64,000 nt of DNA, from positions 16,458,450 to 16,522,449 of the forward strand of contig NC_092648.1 of the NCBI RefSeq assembly GCF_032118995.1. Reading direction: 5' to 3'. Position 1 is the first letter of the stretch, and each line of letters opens with the position of its first letter. The notes under the pieces were generated by a model that saw only the letters and a list, made by a program, of their open reading frames with translations, was not told the origin of the DNA and made no database searches. Below, in pieces: positions 43,430-56,037 of the stretch. The stretch is from Asterias amurensis. Taxonomy: Eukaryota; Echinodermata; Asteroidea; Forcipulatida; Asteriidae. The position numbers and the translations under genes are program-made.

Positions 43430-43985
43430 ACTTATGGCTCAGACTTAACACACTTGTGGCTCCAGATATTTGACCTGCTGTACTTGTGGCTGAAGGAATT
43501 TGACTCACTTGTGGCTCAGAATGTATGACCCACTTTTGGCTCAGAGTATTTGAACCACATGTGGCTCAAGATACTTTAACCTGCTTGTGGCTGAAGGAAT
43601 TTGACCCACTTGTGGTCAGCATATTGGACCCACTTGTGGCTCAGTGTATTGGAACCGATTGTGGCTTAGTGTATTTGGACCCACTTGAGGTCTAATTGTA
43701 GAGTATTTGACCCACTTGTGGATTAATATATTGGACCCAGTTGTGGCTCAGTGTATTGGAACCAATTGTGGCTTAGTGTATTGGACCCACTTGTGGCTTA
43801 ATTGTAGAGTATTTGACCTACTTGTGGATTAATATACATGTATTGGACCCAATTGTGGCTTAGAGTATTTGACCTACTTGTGGATTAATATATTGGACCC
43901 AATTGTGACTCAATGTATTTGACCCAATAGTGGCTTGAGTTTTGACCCACTTGTGGCTCAACATATTGGACCCACTTGTACATAA
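43430..43985. repeat. ~25-bp degenerate minisatellite
   Basis: About 20 imperfect units built from GACCCACTTGTGGCTCAG plus a variable TGTATTG/AGTATTT spacer. Unit length varies and higher-order blocks (43640-43720 and 43745-43830) recur. Confidence 0.85.
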
Positions 43986-46185
43986 ATACCAGCAAAACAA
44001 AATTTTGATTTTTCAAATGCATCTCTGTTTGAGATATAACAAGTCAAATACTACTTTCAAGAGCCCAACGATTACATTTCCTAAAAGGTAGTACAGTTGA
44101 CTCCCGTTTTCCTCGTATTAGATCCAAACTTTGTTGTATCTTCTTGCAGTAATAATCGTGTACTAAAAATGTACAGTACTTTGTTTTTAGTTTTTAAGAT
44201 TTACTTTGCATTCCTGCTTATATACTGTTTTTATACTAGTTACATGTTGTCTAGAATACTCAGCACAATTACATGGGATTGTCTACCCATTAACACCAAG
44301 GACTTGTTGCCATTATCAAGGCCCTTGACTCATGATACGTACCCCTTGAGATCAAGCTTTGCATAAACACAATGACACGTTCTTTTTACAGTTCAACTAC
44401 ATGTAGAAAGAAAAACAGTGCGGCCCTGAATTCTAAATTTGCAGAAGTTAGTAATTATTTAGTTCAACATTTTTTTTTATGGAAATAATCGTTAAGTTTC
44501 TTTCACCAGAAAAAAAATAATATCCTGACATTATAAAATGATGGGTACAATTCATGCATTTATTTCCCTCAAACAAAAAAACATCAGAAAAACTATTAAA
44601 CACAGTTGACAATGTATGTGTTGTATACATGTGTATGAATAGTTGCAAACAAATGTGTTAATAATTGTATACATTTAAGAGCTACATGTGTATAAGGAGC
44701 AATTAATTATGATATAAATATTTTTTTTTACTTTGTGATAAACATGTTTGAATTCATGACAAGTGCAGCCATGAAAAACATGTGCATTTGAAATGTTCAA
44801 AATTGCAACGACAAAATTCAAAAAAATTCTGTCCAATCCTTTTTTCTTTTTTTAACTACGGCAGACGCTAAATGATATCCAGATTACAACATATAGTTAA
44901 TTAAACAAAGATTATTTACATAGAGTATTTACTTTATAGAGTAGAAATAGTACTTTTGAAACCTAAACACAAACTACAATGTACCAGTTTTTGGTAATTA
45001 ACATACAAACCTATATAGCGTTAGTTTTCCTTTTCCAGAAATAAAATACCTTAAAGAAAAAGAAATGTTTACAATTGAAAAGTGGGTGGGTACACGTAGG
45101 CAGTAATGTTTTACTTTAGTCAAACAAGCACACTGTGATAGTACAATAGTCATCATATCATCTCTTTATATGCATGTTTTTTATTGACATTACACTGTAT
45201 AAATTTATCTTTTAATTCAGACACAACACTGACTACCAAAGTCATGTATGTCACTCGAACTCGCTCCGAGCAACAATGTCGTACATGTATCTCTGCGTCT
45301 ATTGATTTTATGCTTACATCCAGGTTTTTTTTAAAGCATCTACAACCTTTTGAAACTTTAAGCTACATAGTATTCCATGTTAACGTTAATTTACATGTAA
45401 CAAACATGAGGGTGGGGATTCTGCGACTCTTGTTCAATAGACCTCAACATGTAAATGTAGGTCACCATTGCCAAGTTCAAACAGTGTAAGTGTGTTCATA
45501 AGTCACGCACTTCTCTGAGCCAATGAACAGTTGATTCTTTTGCTTTCATTGAAGGCGCTGCTTGACCTTGTGACATTACAATACATGCATGATGATGGGG
45601 GTACATTTATTTTAAAAGCAAAACAAACAATTTAAATTTAATCAGAATGTGCTCTGATTATCATGGTTAAAACTATTTCTCATATAATACAAACATGTGT
45701 ACATACATGTATCCCTTATGGTGCAAAACAACCAAGTTCAATGAGCAAACTTTAGTAAGCACAACCATTGTCATTTTCATCTTAAATATTTTCTCTAAGA
45801 TGCCATTCTCTGTACATGTACCAAAAGTGGCCTTTATAAATTATAGCCTTGTTTTGGGCCAATTTACATAAAGAAAAACTAAACACTTTGTAACTCATGC
45901 ACAGTGATCAGTGAGTACAACGACGCATGGATGTTGCATCACAGTGGTTTTCATTTTTCATGGCGGCAAACAGTGACTTTTAGTGTTACAAACTTTGACA
46001 AGCATGCATTAGGACCTTTTTTCAGTTGCATTTTACCAAACATTTGTCTGCCTACTACGCTTGTAAAGATGATACAACATTGGTTGCTTCGAGACTTTCA
46101 TGAAATTGCTGTTTTCATGACATTTTGTCCACTCCTTAGAAATATGTTTTGGAGAAACTTGCAGTCACAATGCAATCATTTTATC

Positions 46186-46427
46186 TTTATTACAATTTTT
46201 TTTTGTTTAAATACATCATTCACAGGAAATTTTGCCAACATACATGTTATCAATACTGTTCAATGACTTATCACATATCAGTATTGCTTTGGTCTTCATT
46301 CAAATATTGGGTTTTTCCCGAAAGCTGCTATTTTCTCTCTAGCTCAAGATTTATGCTTTTATCAACAACACACCGATTAGTGAGAAAAGAAAAGCGCCGT
46401 TGTTTCTTGCACTGAACCTTGGGCGGA
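46186..46427 (-). other. EHD 3' UTR with candidate poly(A) signal
   Basis: On the minus strand AATAAA occurs at 46191-46186, about 237 bases after the stop, the nearest canonical signal. Use of more distal signals cannot be excluded. Confidence 0.5.
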
Positions 46428-49400
46428 TTATTTAAAGGAGCTTTCAGTGGCAAAGGGACGTTTAGAAGGAGGGACAAGATGTCTTGGGAGTGATTCAGGG
46501 ATGTCATGTCCCTCCAGCTTGATGCTGATGAGGTGCTGAGCCACAGCAAACTCTTCAGAATCCAGCATCCCATCGCGGTCCACGTCAGACAGCTTCCAGA
46601 TGCGACCAAGGACTGTATTAGGCAGCTTGGACTTAACCATCTGCTCTTTGGCACTTTTACCTGATACCTTACCATCAATAGGACCAAGTTTCTCAAAGAG
46701 TTGATCATAAATGTGCTTCTTCTCTGAGATGACCCACTCATTGATCTCTCCTTTGCCGTAGTCGGCGCCTTCACCAGATCCAGCGCCAAATGGGTTGTCA
46801 TTCCCGACGAAGGCACCTCCTCGGATCGGCATGTGCCTGCTGTCGTTGGCCTGCTGGGCTTCTTCTGTGGGTACCATCTGCATGAGGCGAGTCATGTCCC
46901 GTGACAGCATCAAGTCCAGCTTCTCGATCATCTTGGGCTTGAGTTGATGGAACTTGGTGAAGTCCATGTCCTGAAGGACTTCCTGCATGCGCTTCATTGG
47001 GGGGAAGTCACCCGGGGATATGGCGTAAGTGCGCTCTACTTCTTTGTAGACATCAGCCAGGTTGTTGATCAGCTGTTGCTTCTTGGACTCCTTGCCAAAC
47101 ATGGACGGCATATCCCGACGTAGAAGACTCATCACATAGGCATGCACCTAAGTGTAAGGAAGAAAAATAAAAAAGGACAATGTTAAGACATTTAGCACTC
47201 ATGGCCATGAGAATTAAAACTCAACTATACAACACATTTATACTACACTCCAGAAAGTATATCAAAATGGTAAGTCTGCAATACATATCTCATTTCCATG
47301 TTTGTCCTTAAAGGAACCTTTCTTAATAAAACAGATCAAAATGTTCATTGTGTTGCCCTTTAAATTGTCCCTACTCAAAGAGCTGAAAGTCATGCCAAAC
47401 ATTTGTTACACATGAAGCACCTTAATAATAATAATAAAATCTATATAGCCCCAAATCCATCGAAAGCAATGCTCCATGGCGCTTTAAATACAGAGAAACA
47501 TTAAAAGACAAAATCCCTAAATAGATAAACAGAAAAAACATCAAGGTATAAAAATGAGTTTGAAATCAGTAAACAATTTCATGCAAAAAATTACAAACAA
47601 TTAGGCCTATAGAATTAAACAATATACAAAGGAAATGTACAATATATCGTAGCGTCATACGTTATGGACCTTCATATGATTCCTGTTTACCGCGAAATTG
47701 TGCAAACTGCACCGGTGACAGAAGCTATGCAGTTTACTCACGGTCTGTATTTTCATCAGCTTAATCATGCTGAGAATAAAGTTTGCTGTCGTTGGTTATG
47801 CTCAAACATTTATAAAATGATTGATTTTTTGTACTAATCACTAGTGCATTATTATGCCAATATTCAAATGAGTCAAAGAAACATCATCCAACCTCGAAAG
47901 TTCAAAACAAAATTACTATCTGCTAGATTGAGTTTCATTCTGCTTTAGTCACTAGATGGATCACGTGAGGTGGTTACTATTTGGAATTCTATGGTGTGCA
48001 AATGTGGGGAAAATATTAAAATATTTTAAGTGAAAATGACAACATTTTTTAAAATTTATTTACTGCATACTGCAATAAATTCCGATAAGCGTAATAAATA
48101 TTAAGTCTACATTAAAGAGAAAATATCATAGATTGGTTTCTTATCTCCTGAAACCAAACATTACTGGTCTGAAATGGGGGAAAACGGATTGTTATAAAGT
48201 GTGTGTGCATCAAGGGGGGATGGGGTGTTTTACTTTCATGCCTTATGATATCTCTGGATTCTAATATGCCATTCTAATATGCCATAATGCCTTAGGACAA
48301 AAATGTAATTAAATTAATGTAATTAAAGTAGTAATTGAATAATATTTTTGATTTGTTTTGCACGCCATACTAGCTTCTGAATATTCAATAAAATACCAAC
48401 CAATGAAAGGTGTGAAAACATATGACGTTGCTCCAATGTCGTGCATGCATTTATAAGCATTGTTAATGGCGGACTGTATCTCGCAACGTAAAACCAAAAC
48501 TTAAAAAATTTCAACACATCATGAAGTGAAAGTGTTATTGTTAAAAAATTTGATAGATGATTTGAAAAAAAAAAAATTAGTTTTTGATAGTAGAAAATTT
48601 TCCTGTTATCCTACTGAAAACACATGACACCAGGATACAATACAATTTTATGCAAAAATTTCAAAATGCAAAGAGAGTGTAAAAAGCAGACAAGCTGTTA
48701 CCCCAGTGAAATTGTAAGATTGGATAATAAGCAAATGTCGCCTTTTTACACCTGAATGACATAATACAGGATACAAGATACAGTTCATGTACATGTACAT
48801 TTATTTATGTATGAACCACAATAAGAAATTGGAAAAACTTCTGCACCTTTATATGGGGCGCCGTCTGTCAATTAATTGTTTGGCATTTTTTTATTTTTTT
48901 TTTATTTGTAAACCATGTTTTTCATGCTTCAATTTTTATGGTTTAAAAACCATGAGTTGTAAACCATGATTTTCATGTTTCAATTTTCATGGTTTATAAA
49001 CCATGTTTTTTAAATGACTCATTTTTTATGGTTTATAAACCATAATTTTTAAACCATGATTTTCGTGCTTCTATTTTATGGTTTATAAACCATGATTTTC
49101 ATGCTTAAATTTTCATGGTTTATAAACCATGTTTTTAAGATGACCCAATTTTCATGGTTTATAAACCATGATTTGTAAACCATGAATTTGATGCTTCATT
49201 TTTTTCTGGTTTATAAACCATGTTTTAAAGATGCGTAAAAATTCCATGGTTTATGAACCATGATTTATAAATGTTTTTTGCATGTTCATGGTTTGTAAAC
49301 CATAAACTTACACACACAAAATACTACTTGGTATGTAAACCATAAAAAGGATTTGGCAACACTTTTATGGTTTACATCTAATTGCTATAAACCATGGTAA

Positions 49401-51146
49401 AAACTAGCCTTAAAAATGCCAAACAATTAATTGACAGACGGCGCCCCATACCTTTATACACCGTAATGTACAGACCCTTCACAAATGTGCCATCACTAAG
49501 GTCAAACAATAAAAACACACATTGTCACAGTCAACCTGGTGCGACCGTAACGCAAAAGACGATTCGCTACTCTTGAATGAGACTCAGAGTATAAAAATGC
49601 GGCATAATAATACGACACAACCAATAAATGGGAGGAATTTCTTTGGTTGGAAGTCTTCCTTTGACCTCAGTGAGGGCATTGTTTGAGCTCCTGACATTAT
49701 CCGAAACAGATTAAATCTGAAACAAAGTTCGCAAATCGCAATGTACTTGTGGTAAACAATTTGATGAAATGTCAATACTATAAGTTGTTTTGTTTAAAAG
49801 GGCAGGGATTACTTTCCATATGGCGCCACCACTTTTTCACTCATTTTTAAATAAAGCCCTGATATCTCATTGATGAGGTAAATTAGACACTTTATTATTT
49901 CATATCAAATGAAAAAGTGGTTGCGCCATACTGAAAGTTTTCCAAGGGAAGCTCCATCAGTGTAGTGCAGGGTTATGAACGATATTTCCAATTCTCTGTT
50001 GTCACTTCTGAAACTAACAATTATTACAAATTGACACATCAATGAAATGAACACAGAAATACCAGAGAATAAAAATGACATTCAGTCAATATATGCAAAC
50101 ATCGACACAGAAAAAAATTCAAAATATAAATAAATGAAGATGAAGCCGACATCTTCTCAAAGTAATTCTGGTAATAAAATAATACAATAATATGGTCATG
50201 AAAAATGAATATCAATTTTATAGTTGTTTACCTTTGCTAGTCTTGCCCTTTTGATGAGATCATTCAGCTTTCGTAGAGCTGCATTTCCGGGCAAACTCTG
50301 GATATCTTTGAAAAGATCCAACTCTTCAGCTTCAAAGAGTTTCCTATTCATGTCAAAATGTAGAGGCTTATCCCAGAAGGACCCGATGTAAACGCGGGAC
50401 ACCTCTGGCGTGTTGATGACTTTCCCCAGAGACCACATAAGGGCTCCGTACACCCTCATTAACTGCTGATGGTCAACCATGTCCGATTTGTTTAGGACGA
50501 TGCGGATCTTGTCATCATTGCCCTTCAGGGCCTCGATACATCTGCGGAACTCATCAGAGATGTCCAACTTGTGAGCATCGAAAAGCAGAATGATCCGATC
50601 TGCTCGTTCCGCAAACCACTCCAATACACCAACAAAATTGTACCCACGGTCTAGTCGCTGCTTTTCACCAGATAGGATACCTGGTGTGTCGATAATTGTG
50701 ATACTTTCAAGGACCGGGCTCTGTGTTAGCGAGCACTGGAAACGATTCAGGAAAGCGTTACCGAATTTGCTCAGAGCTCGGTACTGTCGTTTGGGGTCGA
50801 CAACAAGAGCATTACCAGGGATGACAGAGTCATTTTCACCGTATTCTATCGCCATAAATCTATCTGTGGTGGGCTCGGGACCCACGCGAATTCCAGGGAA
50901 ATCTTTTTCGAGTAAATACCTGATAAATGTCGTCTTTCCTGTGGAGTACTGGCCGACGAGTAGGACCATCGGCTTCGCCAGGAAATCGGCCGCGTCCATG
51001 GCCGGCGAGTGGAAGTCATGAAATCTGTAATGTTCTTCCAACGGGTGTATCGTCGTTTTGTACAGTTCTTGCAGTCCCTCGACCACAGAATTGTAGGTGT
51101 GAGGCTGCTTTCGGCGATTCTCATCCTTATTGAGCCAAGAAAACAT
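46428..51146 (-). CDS. EHD: EH-domain-containing ATPase (EHD1/3/4-like), complete, 544 aa
   Basis: Two coding exons: 51146-50232 (305 codons from ATG) and 47147-46428 (239 codons plus TAA), joined in phase 0 as RLAK|VHAY across a 3.1-kb intron. Dynamin-type nucleotide-binding motifs: P-loop GQYSTGKT at 65-72, TTDRF near 93, DTPG at 153-156 and NKSD at 219-222. A helical domain follows, then a linker with DNPFG (NPF at 423-425), and a C-terminal EH domain (~445-535) with an EF-hand loop DVDRDGMLDSEE at 493-504 and the family's HLVPPSKR end. Length matches vertebrate EHD1 (534 aa). Known role of the family: dimers bind ATP, oligomerise on endosomal membranes and drive tubulation and recycling, with the EH domain binding NPF motifs. 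Which vertebrate paralogue it matches best cannot be told here. Confidence 0.96.
47423..47530 (-). mobile_element. Retroposon 3' fragment in the EHD intron
   Basis: Read on the minus strand it is AAAGCGCCATGGAGCATTGC, then TTTGGGGCTATATAG, then an ATT-triplet tail. This resembles the LINE/SINE tail at 10270-10306. Confidence 0.45.
48853..49449. mobile_element. hAT-like foldback element, 597 bp, in the EHD intron
   Basis: TIRs ATGGGGCGCCGTCTGTCAAT and ATTGACAGACGGCGCCCCAT extend inward through TAATTGTTTGGCAT, about 35 bp and perfect. An 8-bp duplication ACCTTTAT flanks it (48845-48852, 49450-49457). The interior is an irregular array of palindromic ATGGTTTATAAACCAT motifs alternating with TTTTCATGCTTCAATTTT. 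No coding. An 8-bp duplication suggests hAT. Confidence 0.82.
49808..49940. mobile_element. Short inverted-repeat element in the EHD intron
   Basis: ACTTTCCATATGGCGCCACC plus ACTTTTTCA on the left faces TGAAAAAGTGGTTGCGCCAT plus ACTGAAAGT on the right, a ~30-bp imperfect TIR around an AT-rich centre. No clear target duplication. Confidence 0.5.
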
Positions 51147-51667
51147 ATTGAAATGAGAGTTTGTACCACCAAAAAGAGAGACTTACGGCGATTTGAATTT
51201 ACTCGATGTCAAATAAGTGCACTGCTGTCGGCGCCCACCAATAACACAACCATGTACACGCCTTTCCTATGCGATGTGGGATCGGTGTGGTGCACTGTGG
51301 GTAAACGCCGATGACACACCAAAACAGTCTGGTCTCTCAAGAAATTGTATGCACTGAGTCACGGTAAAAAAAGAGTCGAATGCTTGACGAAAATCGGATG
51401 ACATCATAATCGCCAACGCATCGTCGATTGATTGGTTGAGGGCGTCCTTGCACAAAACTTCGGCTTAAAAACTTAGCCACCACATCGGCCGCTTTTGGAC
51501 CTCCATCCCATGCGTCACAAATTGTATACAAATAAAAAACATTCACTTAATTTTGTAACATCCAAGTAGATCTTTGTCTTTTTGATTGGAGAATACAACT
51601 TTCTAAACGAACAAAGCGTAGGCCTACAATTTTTAATATTGTGAAATTACACCTGTTTTTGGACATG

Positions 51668-51890
51668 AAGGTATTGGTAATTGTCAAAGGCAAGCCTTCA
51701 CAGTTGGTGTATCTCAACTATGCATAAAATAACAAACCTGTGAAAAATTGAGCTCAATCGGTCTTGAAATCAAATTCGAAGAAAATTACTTCTTTCTCGA
51801 AAACTATGGCACTTCAGAGGGAGCCGTTTCTCGCAATGTTTAATACCATCAACCTCTCCCCCTTATACTCGTCACCAAGAAAGGTGTTCT
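51668..51890 (+). repeat. Abundant ~400-bp TIR repeat, partial copy
   Basis: It retains GGTATTGGTAATTGTCAAAG, AACAAACCTGTGAAAAATTG, AATTACTTCTTTCTCGAAAA, CACTTCAGAGGGAGCCGTTT and CTCGTCACCAAG, with a central segment missing and no intact 3' end. Confidence 0.65.
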
Positions 51891-52065
51891 CCGGCCTGGC
51901 GGCCGTCGGGAGCGGAGGAGTTATCGCAAATATTCCCTTCCCTGCCCCCGAAAACAACAACCTTTGAAGTTTGTGAGTTGACAGGGAACGGGAACGACGT
52001 TCTTATTCCTCCACAATTCCTCGACGATGACCAGAACGCGGTCCGGAAGTTAGCATAGGCTATTG

Positions 52066-52113
52066 GTAATATGCAAATTAATACAAGTAGCCTAACTTGT
52101 ATTTGCATATTAC
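52066..52113. promoter_or_regulatory. Hairpin with paired octamer motifs upstream of EHD
   Basis: GTAATATGCAAAT...ACAAGT is followed, after an AGCCTA loop, by ACTTGT then ATTTGCATATTAC. Each arm contains the octamer ATGCAAAT, the classical POU-factor site, once per strand. It lies ~920 bp upstream of the EHD start codon. A regulatory role is conjecture; it may be a small MITE remnant. Confidence 0.35.
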
Positions 52114-54138
52114 GGTCATACCGCGTATCCCCTAGTTGGGCTTCTGGCTGCTCACCATAGCGCCCTCAATTTAGTTGCCCGTGTGTACTTGCTCATTGCA
52201 TTTTATTTCTGTCGGCTGTAAACCCGCCACTTGCTGCCTAAATTTGAGGAAATGCAGTAATGGATATTGTGACATTATTGTACCAAAACTTGCCGGCTCC
52301 CTAATCAATCTTTCATTTTTGTTCATCAAAAGGGGTTTGGCGGTCTCCATTATAGTTTACAGATGGAACCTCTAAACTATGGGGCGGGGTTAATATTGGT
52401 CTAACTCTTCCAACCTTAACGTAATCATTATGACTAGGGTTATAGCTATTTCCTTCATCTAGGGTACATGAAGATCGGGGAGGGGGATCCTGAACTCAAA
52501 AAAATAAAAAGTAACACATAGACATTCCTTTCTTTCTGAAAATTTATTGCTGATCACTGTGTACTTATTTTTGCCTTACTTAATATTACACCGACATTAC
52601 CATTGATAAAAATAAGGATTTAATGAAGTTAATTCCAGGCCCTCAAAAAGCTATTCAAACATTCCTAAATTAAAAGTCAAAAGTAGAATTTCACAAGCCA
52701 GTGACAGAAACAGTTTTTCTGCAGATTGTATGCATGGATTGTTTTGGTTACAAAATGATAATAATTGAGGACAGACAACGGTCCGTATGTTTTGTAGGGT
52801 CACGTTGCCATTGTCAATTACTATAGATCACAGACTAAAAAAGGATCAAAGTCATCGAATGGTACTGTGTTTTAAAAAGCCTGTAAAAATAACTATTGTC
52901 TTTCTCTGGTGTTAGTTTATCGGCGTTTCGCAAGTATTTTTTTATTTCCACACAATAACGATATGAAGAAAAAAAAAACAATAATTATTTGTCTCACATA
53001 TTATAGTAGAAATTCTTACAATTTAAAAACTGGTTATTTGTGGGGCAATTATACAAGTATTCAAAAGTCACACATTACTAGATTCTATTATTTACAAACA
53101 ACAGGAACCTGCCCTTTGTAAAAATCAACAAGCTTTATTATTACTTAATTTTCGTTGTTTGGAGACAAAGAGCATTTATTTTCCCTAAACAGCCCCAATG
53201 GTTGATTTTTAAAAGGAAATCAAATCAAAACTGTTCACAAGCACATAATCAACTTTACGTGTATTTATCTAAAAGCAAAAATTCTGAATAAAGCTAACAA
53301 AACCATAATATAGCTCATGAAAGATACAAACAATCATAGGCCTACAATCACATCAATGAGAATAAACAACATAATATTATTGCTATCATTATAGTACGTC
53401 AAAGATTTTGAAATAAGCACCAGGAAGAATTGCCAATGGCAGACATGGAATGAAATTTGAACAAAAAAGTAAAGTATTAACTTTCAGATGATATTTGGGT
53501 CAAGTTCGTTTCAAAGTAAGTAATAATGACCCCCTTTAAAAACAATAAATGAAAAATAAAGTTTCAACATCTTAAAAACCTCCAGATAAACTATAGTGAT
53601 ATCACAGGTATTTCAGTTCCTATCTTTAAGTTCAATTATAAGTTTCAAACAATAGAAAGACAGAATAAAGGGAAAGGGAACGGGAATCAGGACCATGGTT
53701 AGGAAAACAAGCTAATTAAGTTCTAAACAAACTATGCTCTTCTGGGAAAGTTTTTAAAATGGGAGAGGTTAAAATATGTTTTTAATATTTAACAAATCTT
53801 CACACTTCCATTTTGGAAGTTGTAATATTAATTTATTTAACTGCAATTTTAAAACAAACATCCAAATAGTACTATATTATTTTCCTTGTTTTAATTTTTT
53901 CATTGAAAAGCAAATTGGTCCTTCAGTAAGTTTTTATGAATAATTAGGTTTGTACATATATGGGAGGTGAGCCTTTTTACAGTTACAAGTCAGGCCAGGA
54001 ATTTTACCTTTGAGAGAATAAGTCCATTGGCATTTCAATTTGAATGTCTTAAAGTCTATGGGCAACTGTTGAAGGGGCACCAAGAGCTGAAACCAAGGGC
54101 AACAAAGGACATGTTCCCCTTGGTCACTGTGTAATTCC

Positions 54139-54312
54139 AGGGGTGGATTTCACAAAGGTAGTTCTAACTTAGGACTAGTCCTAGGCAATGCTAAGAGATA
54201 GGACCAGTCCTAAGTTAGGATGAGTTACTGGTCCTAACTTAGGACTAGTCCTATCTCTTAGCATTGCTTAGGACTAGTCCTAAGTTAGGACTACCTTTGT
54301 GAAATCCACCCC
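54139..54312. mobile_element. TAGGAC-palindrome MITE, best-preserved copy
   Basis: It runs AGGGGTGGATTTCACAAAGG to CCTTTGTGAAATCCACCCC, nearly a perfect palindrome over 174 bp. Internal blocks include CTTAGGACTAGTCCTA and GCAATGCTAAGAGATAGGAC with their complements. Confidence 0.8.
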
Positions 54313-56037
54313 AGGCTTGACAATTGTAACCTTCATTCCAAGTGGCTTTGAAATATACAAACACATTTTTTTTTTTAAGATGGCATCAATTGAGATGAAT
54401 CCATTTTCTCAAAGTCATTATTTGTGTTTGTACAAACATAACATTTTCTCCATAAAGATAATCACCATGCCTTTGTCAAAAGTAGATAATGAAACCCCCA
54501 AAAATCCAATTAAAAAGTACCAAAATAGTTGACTTAAATCAAGGTGAACTAATTAGTGTGTATTGAACTGTTCCACAATTATCTTAGAAAAATTAATGTG
54601 ACAGCGTTTAGAGAAGAACGATTGAAACAAACACACAACAAGTACTTCATGAGGCATTCTAATAATGTTACATCACATAACATGATCAATTCTTACTTGA
54701 GGGTCTACATCAAATGTACTACAGGTAAATTATGTGTGGTGACATGAATTCTCAAATAAACATATAGGAAAATAATTTTAAAAAAACTAATAATAAGCAA
54801 ACTAACAAAAAAGCAATCGACAAAACGGAAAGCGTAAATAAAAATTAACAAATTCATATTGTTTGACTTAATATTCAGACCTCAATGTTACCTGCCATAT
54901 CCTTGTTGAGTTGCTGAACAGGCAACCTATCAACACCTACCCAGATAAACACGGTACATAATACAGTAACCATGCACACAGGTACAATACAGGTGTATGT
55001 GCAATGATGCGGTGTAGTACGGTTCGTGGCTGCATCTAACCGCTCTTTAATTTATGTTTCACCACATGGAAAATCTGAGAGGCCGAAGTTCATATTGAAA
55101 CCACATCAGTCTTTAGTCATACGCATACATGTGGGGTAGGATTAGCAATGTCATGATCATATACACGGTCAAATTTGTTCACAAACAACCTATGGAGTCA
55201 CATGGCTTATGTGGAACACAGACAATAGCAGCGTTTTTGAACACCCAAACTTGAAAAACAAATCCAATAAAAGGGGATTTCATGCAGAAATAAATTCTGT
55301 CCTTACTACATATCTCTCCGTCTTCTCTAAAAGAAGAATCTCAGGCTAATCCCCACACAGTGGAAAACAAATCTCTTTAAAATTAAAATTCAAAATGGCA
55401 AGTACTTTACACTGAGAGGTATCTGTGAGAAGAAAACAAAATCGGCACAACATTCAAATGTTCTTGCCATATGAATAACTGAAGCTAATGGCATTTTACA
55501 GCCAGTACAAGTCTTTTAAAAGTACCTGGAGGTAGAAATTCTGCTTAAATATAAAGTAGAGAAAGTCCACATCAGACAATGGGTTCATAATCATTTAACC
55601 CCCATTAAGATTTCAACGATAGGCTAAAATAATACACACACAAAAACAAATCAACAAACACCCCAACAAACAAACAAACGACCAAGCAAGGAGGGATGTT
55701 AGACAAGGGATCTCTTTGCAGAAATCAGAGCAATAAAATAAGTTCTTAAATAGAGAGAAACTGAAGCTTTTCTTTTATGGTAAATGAAAACTTTCTCTGA
55801 AAGTATTCCCCAACTTTTAAAACATGCTTAAAAAAAATCAAGTAGATCAAATGATAACTCAAAAGCATAACGTTATTTCTCTGTACAGCAAACCACTAAA
55901 ATCTTAAATCACAAACTACTATCACACACATATAAACTGTATCTAGTATAAGTACACATAAAGGCATGCAGAGACTTTTAATAAAAAAAAGGTCTGTGAC
56001 TGTGAACAAAAAAAAACCCCAATCATGCCACATGTCG

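Larger units (their letters stand above)
38563..46185. other. Gene-poor region between the WAP and EHD genes
   Basis: I find no exon with conserved domain content. It holds a hairpin MITE (39186), two minisatellites (40560, 43430), short G runs (41770, 43280) and a CTA run (42729). The remainder is AT-rich unique sequence; part of 44900-46185 may be a longer EHD 3' UTR. Confidence 0.5.

Noticed and set aside
46328-46816. 162-codon minus-strand frame overlapping the EHD second exon
   Set aside because: An alternative-frame shadow of the EHD coding sequence, which has unmistakable EH-domain homology in its own frame.
50590-51314. Plus-strand and alternative minus-strand frames of 68-143 codons over the first EHD exon
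   Set aside because: Shadows of the EHD exon on the opposite strand or in the wrong frame; no recognisable domain.
54390-54430. Minus-strand LRKWIHLN, resembling the KWID motif of PPP1R14
   Set aside because: It lies downstream of the gene's terminal exon on that strand, is only eight residues long and ends at a stop; coincidence.
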